From contig OX596343.1 of assembly GCA_951394405.1 (NCBI GenBank), positions 2,046,001-2,110,000 of the forward strand: DNA of 64,000 nt, read 5' to 3'. Source of the stretch: Coprinellus micaceus (Eukaryota > Basidiomycota > Agaricomycetes > Agaricales > Psathyrellaceae). Below, one piece after another: positions 24,001 through 33,934 of this stretch; positions within the stretch are counted from its first letter, which is position 1; each line of letters begins with the position of its first letter. Below the pieces are notes generated by a model. That model had not been told where the DNA came from. It saw nothing but the letters and a program-made list of their open reading frames with translations, and did not search any database. The position numbers were made by a program, and so were the translations under genes.

Positions 24001-26425
24001 TCGTTTTTGGCTCTCCATCCTACATCAGGAAAAACCATATTGGCCCTGGCTGCCCTGTGGTGCTCTGGGGTGCCCTGAGCAAGTTGAAAATGTATTTTGA
24101 AGGATTTTGATTAGTAATATCTATAGGAATAATTAATTTAAGATTTTTCACAGTTTTAGTTTTACCATCAAAGGTGGTTTAAAGTTGCTCAGGGCATCCC
24201 AGGGCATCTCAGGGCACCACAGGGCAGCCAGGACAGCCAAGGCAAAGGTCATGCTTTCCTGATGTAGCTCCTTGCTGATTCACATTTTTAGTGAGCCGAG
24301 ACGAGTTCGTTCAGTACGCGAGTGATAGATACGTGGAGCTGGATCCAGGGGATATCCCCCAGTTGGTGGAGGAGTGGCAGTACGACCTGCTGCAGGAAGA
24401 CGAGGATGACGGGGACGAAGTTGTCAATGATGCCAACGAAATTCGGGCCATAACCCAAGTATCCAAGCAGTTAGAAGGGCTCGTAAGTGTTGAACGTCTG
24501 TGCCAGTGAGCTTAACTAACTTCCACCCAGTGCAAGGGCCTCCGACGATCGACCAACTTGCATCTTGTCTGCGCCCTTGTTTCAGACAACCCTGCCGCAT
24601 GCCAGCTCTCTTCAGTTTTTTTGTCTTCTGACGCTGTCCGGGCCACGGTCGACGATAACAAGCTATTTGTTCGTGAAATTCTGGAGAATCTAATCACATT
24701 CATTTGGTGAGGGAAATTGATCTGTAGGGGGGAGTGTTCGCACTTACATGTCTTTGTTTAGGGCGGCGGATAATGGCGTGGATACTGCCAGCCTCACCAC
24801 ACTTCTCACCGGACCCCAGGCTCCTGGGTCTACCAATGGAGGATCGGACCAACACCCCGACCCCGACGGTACACGGTCACAGCCCAAAGCCACAATGCAG
24901 CCCGAAGACGCCACAATGCGGCCTGCAGACACCACGACGGCTCAGGCGGCAACGACCAACATACTTACAACGCAGCTTCCCCAAACAACAGGGGCGCCTC
25001 AGACGAGGACGACGCCAGCACCCGCCACACTTTCAAGTTCACCGCCTCCTTACTCCCCACCTCGCCCAAACCCCAATCCTCCTGCTCGGCGCACATACAC
25101 TAGGCTTGCTGGTACTGCACATCAGCGTGCAGTAAACAGGAAGGACGGTGTTGACCTTCGGCTCATCACTGAATCCTTTCCCCGCGGCCCATTCTGGGTC
25201 CAGAAGGACGGCGAGTCCAACAAAGACTTCTGGCGTCGGATATTTCACTTCATGACTCAAGCCAATATGGGTTCATATTATGTTCAGCCACTTCCCTCTA
25301 CAGTCAAGTACTCATCTCTTTCACAGCGGAGCTTGCAGATGTGCCCAGTCTCCCAGCCTTCTGGAAAAAGTTCCTCGAATACTGCATCGACTACAAGCTC
25401 GTGTTTGTCAATTGGCTGGCAGCAGTCTCCCCGGTTCCCGGAACTGCCAGCTTTGAGCCCAACAACATTGAGGCCACAGTTTGTGAGGATTTCTACCTCG
25501 GCGTTCTCAATGGGACCAATGTCCACCCCATGCTGAGGTTTGAAAGGTGGTCTGATGGTGCATTCACTGATTCCCCATCTCTTCTTTCTCACTGACACTT
25601 CCTCTAGACAATGCTGGGATTCGCAGGGAGACGGACTGTGGCCGATATTTGGAGATCCCCCTTGTTGTTGGCATCAATGACCAGGGGGATGATGTCGTTC
25701 TCCTACGCATGCGAGATTGCCTCCCCACCGTTCTCAACATTGTGTCTCGTGCAGCCTCGGCAACTGACAGGGGCTCCGGCGTCCCTCCCATGCAATGTGC
25801 CAGAAATCGCGCTGCAACAACTCGGAGTATCATCGTGCAAGCGAGTCGCCCCATCAACCGGCAAGCTGCCACCCACCGGGCTTGAGCTCCCTTCGCTCAG
25901 GATGTCGCATGGCCTAGTCAGCAAGTTGGTGCTCCCATGGAGCAGCCCCCCCCAGCAATCATTGCAGGTCCTCCAGGACACCAACACAACGTCAACCCCC
26001 CTGGGACCGCCTTGGCGTCACTTACACAGAGTCTCGAAGCTCTATGGAGACCCCTCCCTCCGTGGGCAACCCAGAGCACGTATCCCAGTGTCCAGACCGC
26101 TCAAAGTCCTCCTCCGCCTTACCCTGCAATTCCTGTTAGCCAACCACCTCCCCCAACTGCACCTGAGGCCGGACACCTGAGCGCTCACAGCAACAAACAT
26201 CACTCTCAAAGTCGTTCAAGAGACCAAGAGAGGACTTCCTGCCACCGCTCTTGCTCCCTCTCTTGCTCTCATCATCACCATGTTAGGTCGACTCGCAAGT
26301 CTCGTGCTCACCATCGCTATTGCCGTTGTCGCTCGCCGTCGTCATCCATGTCATCGGACTCCTCCACCAGCTCTACTCCTGTCAAACACCATTGCTCAGA
26401 CTCTTGGCGCCGCCATCGTTATTAA
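21047..26425 (+). pseudogene. Long multi-exon gene of unknown family, four in-frame TGA
   Basis: Consistent GT-AG introns can be placed at 21532-21588, 21682-21731, 21783-21834, 22114-22166, 22248-22305, 23993-24291, 24483-24530 and 24707-24761, with likely ones near 25.27-25.33 and 25.57-25.61 kb. The product would exceed 1,000 residues. It has a disordered Pro/Ser-rich N-half with an Asp/Gly run and basic patches (RKRKRSGGRTKGKKGTGG). A folded middle follows (NPFNIYQRWLSRQPTLLSG, RDEFVQYASDRYVELDPG, RSTNLHLVCALVSDNPAA), then FWKKFLEYCIDYKLVFVNW and a Ser/His/Arg-rich tail. TGA codons interrupt the frame at 23248, 23629, 23926 and 25883, and the coding frame also shifts near 22.98 kb. Unplaced short introns could remove one or two of the stops. 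I do not recognise the family; the 5' exons before 21.4 kb are unresolved. Confidence 0.55.
24023..24264. mobile_element. 242-bp MITE with TA target duplication, inside an intron
   Basis: The ends are CATCAGGAAA and its reverse complement TTTCCTGATG, flanked by TA at 24021-24022 and 24265-24266. Longer imperfect inverted arms (CTGGCTGCCCTGTGGTGC on both sides, then GCCCTGAGCAA) make almost the whole element a hairpin with an AT-rich loop. It sits within the 23993-24291 intron. Removing the element and one TA leaves a 55-bp intron, the normal size for this gene. TA duplication suggests Tc1/mariner-type mobilisation. Confidence 0.88.
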
Positions 26426-26587
26426 TACTCTCCTGCCCTATCGCTCTGTTTCTTGTGCTTGCCTTGTTGTTACCTGAATCCCGTTGCATCGACATCTTCA
26501 AGCTATAGGGGTAGCACTTGTTAGGAGCTGTATTTCAGCGTCATGCCTCGGTCTCTCAGCATCCCCTCGGTAGCTTCTTGTCGTACT

Positions 26588-26725
26588 TATTCCCTTTGTT
26601 TTATTTATTCCCTTTGTTGTATTTATTCCCCCTGCTGTATTTATTCCCCCTGCTGTATTTATTCCCCCTGCTGTATTTATTCCCCCTGCTGTATTTATTC
26701 CCCCTGCTGTATTTATTCCTTCTGT
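26588..26725. repeat. 18-bp minisatellite TATTCCCCCTGCTGTATT
   Basis: Seven full 18-bp units are visible plus one degenerate unit; five units in the middle are identical and the first two are diverged (CCCTTTG for CCCCCTG). Since 18 is a multiple of three, every frame gives a periodic hydrophobic peptide, which is not evidence of coding. The array lies 160 bp downstream of the long broken gene. Confidence 0.93.
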
Positions 26726-26769
26726 CATGTCTATACTTGACGCAGGATTCCCCCTCTGAGGCCTGAGGA

Positions 26770-28224
26770 TCACGAGCATCTCGGTGAAGCTTTACCCGGT
26801 AATCTCAACCAATTTCGAAGCTCAACACAGCACTGAACGCACTGCGGAGGTTGAGGGCACCTTGACCTTATCTGCAACGTCCACCACAGCGACAGCAATC
26901 CATCCCCCATCCCTGTTCCGATACGACCAAGTACACACAGACCAAACGCCCTTGGGCATGTCCAGGCCATGTCAGCTCCAGGCACAACGACGATGGGCAG
27001 TACTTTAGGGTGTGCTGCTCTTGGCACATTCTTCCACAGAGGAAGCCCAGGTCGAGTAACTTGATGAGAAGAGGTCTGAGGGGGATCGTCAAGAGGCACT
27101 CTGACTTCATTTCTGACACCACCTAGCTCGAAGGGCGCTAAAGGAGGTGTAGAGAAGGTGCGTCTTCACGTTTGTTCGCGCCCAACGAGGGATTTGGAAC
27201 ACTAGAGGGGGCCAAGGACGAGACAGTGTCGAAGACCGACATAGCAGCCTAAGCTGGAAGAGGTCAGCAGGGATGAGGAAGAGAAGTAGAAGGCCAGGAA
27301 GATCAAGACCTTTGAAAGGACTTTGGAGCAGCGAATGAGGACATTGACAAGATCAAGTACCTCTAAACCACAGCCCCGACGATATCACCCAGGAAATTTG
27401 TACCTTGTTTTACAAGAGCCTGTGCAATGTCTGGGAAGTCCGCCTTCAAGTTAGCGTCAGGGGCTTCTGCTGAGCGTCAAGTCGAGTTCAGGATCATCAT
27501 CTAAACCCCAAACGATGAGTTTGCGCATCAGTTTGCGCCCGACCCCCTTGACCAACCAACTCTTAGCATGCTCTCTCTAGGGCGTTATCACTAAATCCCT
27601 CAAGAATTTTGTCAAGGATACCCTCGACTCGGAGGTCCTTCCTCTCAACATTCCCTGTGGGACCCTGGAGACCAGATGCAAGTACGATGTCGAGGAGGGT
27701 TTCCACCTCGTCACCAAGATCCCTTTGCCGAGTTCTATGAGACGCACAGGACCCCAACAAGCTCGAGTTCCTTTGCTGCTACACTACATCCTGCACTTGC
27801 TAACCTTTGATTTCAGACCGTCTCACTCGCATGCCCCAGGCCAGACGCTGTCCAGAGGATCATCATCTACTTTACTCAATTGACGAGTTTCTTCTTGGTG
27901 CCGTCAAAGACTCTCCTTCCCTCGAGACCCTGATGCACCAGGATCCAGAACTCTTCATCAGCCCCAGTAGTGCATACACGATTGTCGACCACCCAGCTCA
28001 ACGAATTCGATGGCAGGGGTTTGATAGTGGGAGCTCAATGGGGAGAAACTTGTTCGCTTTTTTGAGAGTCTTGAACTCGATGGGGTCAAGGAGGAGGGGG
28101 AGAAATGCAAGGCATGGATTGCCGAGTATCAACGACTCTGCTCGGCTGCCAGGGGTAGTCTCAGTGACCAGGTTGGGAAGGATAAGCATATATCAAGGTC
28201 TCTCCTTGCATAGTTCCAGCCCCT
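26770..28224. other. Decayed coding-like fragments, no gene assigned
   Basis: A plus-strand stretch near 27.58-27.83 kb reads KSLKNFVKDTLDSEVLPL and CKYDVEEGFHLVTKIPL, and one at 27.85-28.0 kb reads LLYSIDEFLLGAVKDSPS. They look like remnants of a protein gene or a gag-like region. I could not join them or name a family. Confidence 0.3.
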
Positions 28225-28560
28225 GTCTTGGTACAGGTGTGTGGTAGAGGGAACATGGTAGAGCATCAGGGTAGAGCTGTGTGGTAGAGCTGTGTGGTAG
28301 GATGTGGGTAGAGAGATGTGGTAGGATCCAGGAATAAGGCCGCATGGTAGAGCGTGTGGGTAGAGCGGTGTGGTAGGATGTGGGTAAAGCTGTCTGGTAG
28401 AGGTGTGGTAGGATGTGTGGGTAGAGCGGTGTGGGAGGGCAAGTGGGTAGGGTTGTGGGGTGTGGGTGGGTAGAGCGGTGTGGTAGGATGCTTGGGTAGA
28501 GATAGAGGGTAGTGTGTGCAGGTAGAGGCATGTGGTAGGCTGTCTGCAAGGGTAGACTTG
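28225..28560. repeat. GGTAGAGC / TGTGTGGTAG satellite array
   Basis: Irregular tandem GGTAGAG(C)TGTGTGGTAGGATGTGG units occur on the plus strand, the reverse complement of the array at 1-345. Sparse GGGTAGA motifs continue to about 29.02 kb. Minus-strand frames stay open through it for the same reason as in the other arrays. Confidence 0.88.
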
Positions 28561-29124
28561 GGTGTTAAGATCTGTGGGTGGGGATTTTTGGACGAACATA
28601 TATCATTGCGGGGTAGAGGTTTGCGGTTATAGATGTATCATTAAGTGGTGGGATATGCTGATGTTGTGGTTTGACAAGGAGAGGATCATGGTAGGGTGTA
28701 TGGCTGGTGCACGGCTTGCTCCTTGGAAAAGTTTTATGGTTGGCCTATTCAATTATTATTATTATTCTCATTTTCACATCATTATCATGCATCGCACAAT
28801 GTTGAATCATATACTACTGGCAAGAGTGACCAAGAGTTCACCTGTTCACACAATCGAGAAGCAGAAGGGAAATCAGACTGAAATGTTTATAGGACCCCTG
28901 ACACCCTGTGACTGTGACATGGAAAAGGGTAGAGAAGGGAAGCACTGGGAATGTGGAAGGGTAGAGGGAAGGGTAGATGATCAGTATGGAATTTCCATGG
29001 TAGACCTGGAAGGAGGGTAGGGAAGGCAAAATGGAAATTTGAGATGGAAGAGCCTGCCTATGGAGCCCTGGAGGAAGGCAGGTTCATTAGCCTAGTAGGA
29101 AGGTCTACCTGGGTGACTGAGGTG
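28561..29124. other. Satellite fringe, no gene
   Basis: AT-rich, CpG-poor sequence with scattered GGGTAGA motifs. The plus-strand frame 28562-29020 has no recognisable feature and ends inside these motifs. Confidence 0.5.
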
Positions 29125-29295
29125 GCATCACAGCTGTAAACCAACTCCCTGCCTGTACTCACATACATGTATTATCCCCAATCCCCCCCCTCCCCCACCC
29201 CATAAGAGAGTGTGTGTGTTGGTTGTGTGTTGGTTGGTTGTGGTTGTGTGTATGCATTTGTGTTTAGCCTGTAGCACCCACATCAGTGTAGTCGT
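29125..29295 (-). mobile_element. LTR-like sequence, copy 2 (inverted, truncated)
   Basis: The reverse complement matches copy 1 from GCTGATG(C/T)GGGTGCTAC through the CA-rich leader, purine tract and GTGAGTACAGGCAGGGAGTT to GATGC, where similarity stops abruptly. Upstream on the minus strand (29.49-29.29 kb) a frame reads REKAGNWIEKLKDITREAN and ends DVGATG-stop, like copy 1's DAGATG-stop. This supports a coding end just before the repeat. It preserves an empty site for the element inserted in copy 3. Confidence 0.75.
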
Positions 29296-29406
29296 TTGCT
29301 TCCCTTGTGATATCCTTCAACTTCTCAATCCAGTTCCCCGCCTTCTCTCTTTGTTCTCGATGTCTTCCAAGTAGTGCCCCAGTGGGCGTTGGGGTTGTTG
29401 TATTTA

Positions 29407-30039
29407 CAGTGATCCACCATCCAACAGGACAGCACCGGCCAACAGGACAGTCGCATTTTCTGGGCGCAGGGCCGGGGCTATGCACTCGGAAAGTATCTAC
29501 TATTGGATAAGGAGTGTATATTCATGGTCAAGGCTATTCCATGTCATTATCGGTCTTCACTTGCTTCTAGAATCTGAGTGGGACAGTCGGTTTTTGTTCC
29601 CAAATTTCAAAAAGTAGACATCGGCAGCTACAAATACGTGGGAAGCTAGTTATTATATTACTATCCCATATTCCTACACACTAACAGCAGATCCTTATTC
29701 AAAATTCGGTCTAACACCACCATGATGTGGGTAACGGGGTGTGGGAGGGACGAGGAGCGTGACAAGGTCACCCATTTTGGTAGTCACACTCGTGAATTTG
29801 GCAGGATGTGTCACACTGATGTCACATGTCCCGTTGGACAGTGGAAGCACCAATAGCACAAAATCCCTTGATAAACCCCTCTGTGGTTGCAATTTTCCAA
29901 ACCTCGATTTCAAACACAGAAATACAGTAGAATAGGTGTATTTGAACATCACTATATGATTTTAAATCCCCGATAGTTGCCAACAAGGCAAAGGCAGGCT
30001 GTTCGCAAATTCACTGTCCCGTTGGACGGTGGATCACTG
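29407..30039. mobile_element. 633-bp MITE, 26-bp inverted ends, TA target duplication
   Basis: The left end is CAGTGATCCACCATCCAACA then GGACAG. The right end (reverse complement) is CAGTGATCCACCGTCCAACG then GGACAG, giving two transition differences in 26 bp, both at CpG-type positions. TA flanks both sides (29405-29406 and 30040-30041). The CCAACAGGACAG core recurs next to the left end and again internally near 29.83 kb. CAGTG ends with TA duplication fit the Tc1/mariner superfamily. No transposase frame is present. Confidence 0.88.
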
Positions 30040-30041
30040 TA

Positions 30042-31065
30042 CAGGCTAGATGTGAATACATGCACACAACCACAGCCAACAAACACACAACCAACACACA
30101 CACTCTCTCTCTTAGGGGAGGGGGGAGAGGGGAGGATATTGGGGATAATACATGTACTATTGTTTCAGGGGATATGCAAAACGACCCTAGTGTTGCAAAA
30201 GGTGGTCTACAGCTCGCAGTTCAAAATTCTCCCCTAGATAAGGTTGATTTTAGTGTTTGAACCGGTATGAATACCATGTGGGTGAACTTATACGGTAATC
30301 GGGGCATGTCTTAGACCAGGAGGTCGCTATCTGTCCCAAATTTGACGAAATCCCGTTGCAAAACCACGGTATGCCCGCTCACGAGCAAAGGGAAGTACTT
30401 TTGACCACTCAAATAAAGTTATACCACATACCATTGCATCATTCACCATAAATTTCAGGTATCCGGGAGGTGCTGGTAAAAATATCGTCGAAGAGATTTC
30501 GAGCGTGACAGGGCGAGCGGGCTTGTGCCAACGCTTTTCTAGCTCCGACGCAACAGCGCTGGAAAGGTTGTCACGCTCACCCTTCGGGGCTCGTATTAAG
30601 ATGTCGTCACACTTGTGACGGTTTTTGCAACACTACGGGATTCCCTGCCATCCGCACACCCCCTCACCGGGACGCCTCTGGCAAAGGTAGACCTTTTCCG
30701 ATCCACGTATAAATTTAACCTCCTGTAGCCAACTAGATTCAGAACGTAGGGGCCAATTTTTAGGCCCGTGCGTGAACCCCCACCGTCGCAATTCGCCGCT
30801 GACCAAAGTTTTTGCAACACTGCGGTTTCAATAGTATGTGAGTACAGACAGGGAGTTGGTTTACAGCTGTGATGCAAGATCAACAAACTAGACACAACAA
30901 GACACAAGTGTGAAGGGGGAACATAGGAGTTCTCTAAGCGACTTCAAGTGTAGGTCCAAGGAACACAAAGCTCAACTCAAGGACTTCAAGACCTTCACAA
31001 AATGCAAGATAGTACACACAATTCAATCACAACTTCTGAGCACAACTTGATCACAATTTTGCTGG
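30042..31065 (+). mobile_element. LTR-like sequence, copy 3 (interrupted, CpG lost)
   Basis: The same order as copy 1 is present: CA-rich leader, CT run, purine tract, then after the inserted element GTGAGTACAGACAGGGAGTT, GATGCAAGATCAACAAAC and CACAACTTGATCACAATTTT. A 678-bp element splits it at 30157-30834. In the 150 bp after GATGCAAG, eleven CpG sites of copy 1 are all TpG or CpA here. Confidence 0.8.
30157..30834. mobile_element. 678-bp non-autonomous element nested in LTR-like copy 3
   Basis: The element starts CTATTGTTTC and ends GAAACAATAG-like (..GGTTTCAATAG). CTATTG is the terminal inverted repeat, and a second shared block, AGTGTTGCAAAA, lies a few bases inside each end. TA flanks both sides (30155-30156 and 30835-30836). 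Copy 2 of the host repeat carries the uninterrupted site GGGGATAATACATGTATGTGAG, so insertion and TA duplication are directly visible. The interior has no transposase frame. A third AGTGTTGCAAAA block near 30.62 kb may mark a partial internal duplication. Confidence 0.88.
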
Positions 31066-32670
31066 CCTTTGATGTTCAAAGTTTAGAAAGTTAAGTCCCA
31101 ATGTACCTTCTTCAAACAAACTCCATGGGAATTGATGTGAATTGCACTCAAATGAAGGATGACGCCAGAGACACTTCAGGATGTGGTCAAAGCTTGTCAA
31201 AGTGACCTCAGGCTAGTTATACACCCACACTTGGTGGAGGCCTGTACAGCACTAGTGGCCATAGCCCCCAATCAATCCAGCATAGTGCACATTTCCACAG
31301 AGCTGATATGCTGATCTGGATTTCCAAGGCATTTTTGGCTTGGGTACTTTGCACCAGCCACGAGTGCCAAGACTGTGAGCCTCCGAGTGCATCAGTCGCG
31401 GCCAGGAGTTCCCATGATTGCACTCGGAAACTTCCGTTTCCAGAAATTGATGCACATTTCAGCAGGCTGCGAGTTCAATTCTGTGTGAGCACTTCAATTC
31501 CATGCAAATACATTTCTTTTATGCAGGAATGAAGCTGCAGGTTGCAGGTTCAATTCCTTTGAGTGCATTTATTTTTTGCTGGTCCCAAGTTCAATGCTGT
31601 AGAAGTACATTCTCTTCTTTTCATATTGTTGCAAATTCAATTGGTGTACACCTGTGTATAATAATCTTTATTCAAGTTCAAGTATATTTTATTTACATCA
31701 AAGTCAGCAAAGTTGCAGGTATGCATGTTCACACTTCTGAGCTCCAAGCCCCTTGTGCATTATCTTGGGAACAGTGACTGCACTAGTGAATATAATTTGA
31801 ATTGTTCGTGCATACACCACAACTTGATTAATGTAAATTTCTAAATCAGTGACCAAGCAATTTGGTAGGCGGTGTTTGGGTCATGTTAGCTCCTGCTGCC
31901 TGCACCAGCCATGTAGTACCACAGGCACCTGTGCACCACCACTCCCAATGTAAGCCAAAAATGCCAAGGTCAAATTGCCATGTGCAGCATTGGCCCACTT
32001 CCACAAGGTCATGCTCATGTCCACATATATCTCAAAGCCAAATGTGCGCATGAATATAAATAATACATTTTATGAAACAGGAAGTACAGGTTTGGATGTG
32101 AATCTCAAGAAGATGGGAGGATGTCTTGAGTTTCTGCCACAAGAAAAGCACATAGAGGGAAAAACAAAAAAGACAAGAAAGAAAGAATGGATTAAACAAA
32201 ACCCATGACTACAGTGCCCAAGACCCACACCAACCACCAAACTTGAAAAAATTCCTTGCTGAACTGGATGAGTTATAAGCAAGTGAGGGTAGTTGGTGTA
32301 TGAGACATACTGGGACTTATTGTTCATACACTTGTAGTCTTGTACTTGAAGTTGAGGTAGCCGCATTATGGCAGTTCTTCAACTATGAGGGAGGATAATT
32401 AGCAAGGGGGCAAGGGTGGGGGAAAAGACTCACATCTTGACTCTTCTTGCTGGATGGCATCATGCTGAATACAGAGGAAAGACAAGACCCATGAACATTT
32501 TAGTGGATAGATGGTATTCATATATATGTGTTGCACCATACCCACTATGAGAGAATAAGCACAGGTGATAGGTGTTTAGAGCAACAAGGGACTTACTGCC
32601 TGGAGAGAGAGGAGTGGACAATTGGAGAATCAATCTGTGGGAGCTTATGGGGGGTTGAGAGGGACAATGA
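31066..32670. other. CpG-depleted island, no gene
   Basis: CpG is almost absent (single sites only), while TpG/CpA is frequent. Short frames are not credible. The stretch holds phrases repeated loosely (for example ..TTCAATTCC.. and ..GCAGGTT..) but no clean array. Confidence 0.6.
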
Positions 32671-33026
32671 CCTACTTTCTGAAAAGAGAAGTGAGTATCC
32701 AGCTGCAAAAATCAGGAGGCATGGAAACATACATCCTGAAAAGAGAGGAAAGGGACAGATCAGCAATTCCACCTGTCCATGTTGAGAGGCAGGGCAACCT
32801 ACAGGCTGGAAAGAGAGGAAAGAGCCAGATCAGCAATTTCACCTGCCTAAATGAAGAGGCAGGGCAACCTACAGACTGGAGAGAGAGGAAAGGAACAGAT
32901 CAGCAATTCTACCTGCCTACATGGAGAGGCAGGGCAACTTACAGGCTGGAGAGAGAGGAAAGGGCCAGATCAGCAATTTTACCTGCACACATCAAGAGGA
33001 AGGGCAGCATACCCCCTAGAGAGAGG

Positions 33027-33094
<68 letters not shown>

Positions 33095-33725
33095 CCAAAT
33101 CAGCAATTCCACCTGTCCACATTAAGAGGCATGGCAACATACAAACTAGAGAGTGAGGAAAGGGCCAGATCAGTAATTTCACCTGCCCAGAGGAAGAAGC
33201 AGGACAACATACCAACTAGAGAGTAAGGAGAGGGCCAGATCAGCAATTTCACCTGCCCACAGGAAGAGGCGGGACAACATACTTGCTGGAGAGAGAGGAA
33301 AGGACCAGATCAGCCATTCCACCTGCCCACGTCAAGAGGCATAGCAACATACTTGCTGGAGAGAGAGAGGAAAGGGCCAGATCAGCCATTCCACCTGCCC
33401 ACATCAAGGGGCATGGCAACATACCAACTGGAGAGAGAAGAAAGAGCCAGATCAGCAATTTTACCTGCCCACAGGAAGAGGCAGGGCAACATACAAACTG
33501 AAGAGAGAGCAAAGAGTCAGATCAGCAATTTCACCTGCTTACATGAAGAGGCAGGGCAACCTACAGACTGGAGAGAGAGGAAAGGGCCAGATCAGCCATT
33601 CCACCTGCACATGCCACAAGGGAGGGCAACATACAATCTGGAGAGTGAGAAAGCACCAGATAAGTAATTCCACCTGCCCATGTCAGGAGGCATGTTGACA
33701 TACTTGCTAGAGAGTGGTGAGCAAC
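32671..33725. repeat. 70-bp minisatellite, about 14 units
   Basis: Each unit reads approximately AAGAGGCAGGGCAACATACA, CTGGAGAGAGAGGAAAGGGC, CAGATCAGCAATTTCACCTG, CCCACATG, with 5-20% divergence between units. The period is 70 bp (69-72). As 70 leaves a remainder of one on division by three, the open frame rotates through the array and yields overlapping 70-170 residue frames on both strands; none is a gene. A long GA microsatellite interrupts one unit. Confidence 0.93.
33029..33088. repeat. (GA)30 microsatellite
   Basis: There are thirty uninterrupted GA dinucleotides inside one unit of the 70-bp minisatellite, growing out of that unit's GAGAGAGA segment. Confidence 0.97.
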
Positions 33726-33934
33726 TTGCATTCATGAGCATAAAATTTGCATAAAATGCTTACTTGGACAAAGGTTTGCTGGACATGTTGGAAACATCCA
33801 ATGCCATTGTCATGATCTGGAGGGAAATTTGCTTTACAGGGTGTCTTGCTTGAGCATGGGAATGATTTGGTACATCTTCAACTACACAAAATAAGGCTCA
33901 GTGCATGGCAAAAACTAATCAAGCAGAAATGGAC

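Noticed and set aside
5219..25885. Possible recoding of TGA (selenocysteine or altered code)
   Set aside because: Intact genes in the window (for example KDZ-free right half: laccase, MOB, cyclophilin) use normal stops and no internal TGA; the TGA sites sit where family members have Arg, so mutation explains them better.
26518..26779. Hydrophobic or Gly-rich repeat peptides of 65-93 residues
   Set aside because: They are readings of the 18-bp minisatellite in different frames and strands.
32622..33667. Long frames on both strands (up to 167 residues) rich in Arg/Glu/Ser
   Set aside because: They follow the 70-bp minisatellite and the GA run, and the frame rotates between units.
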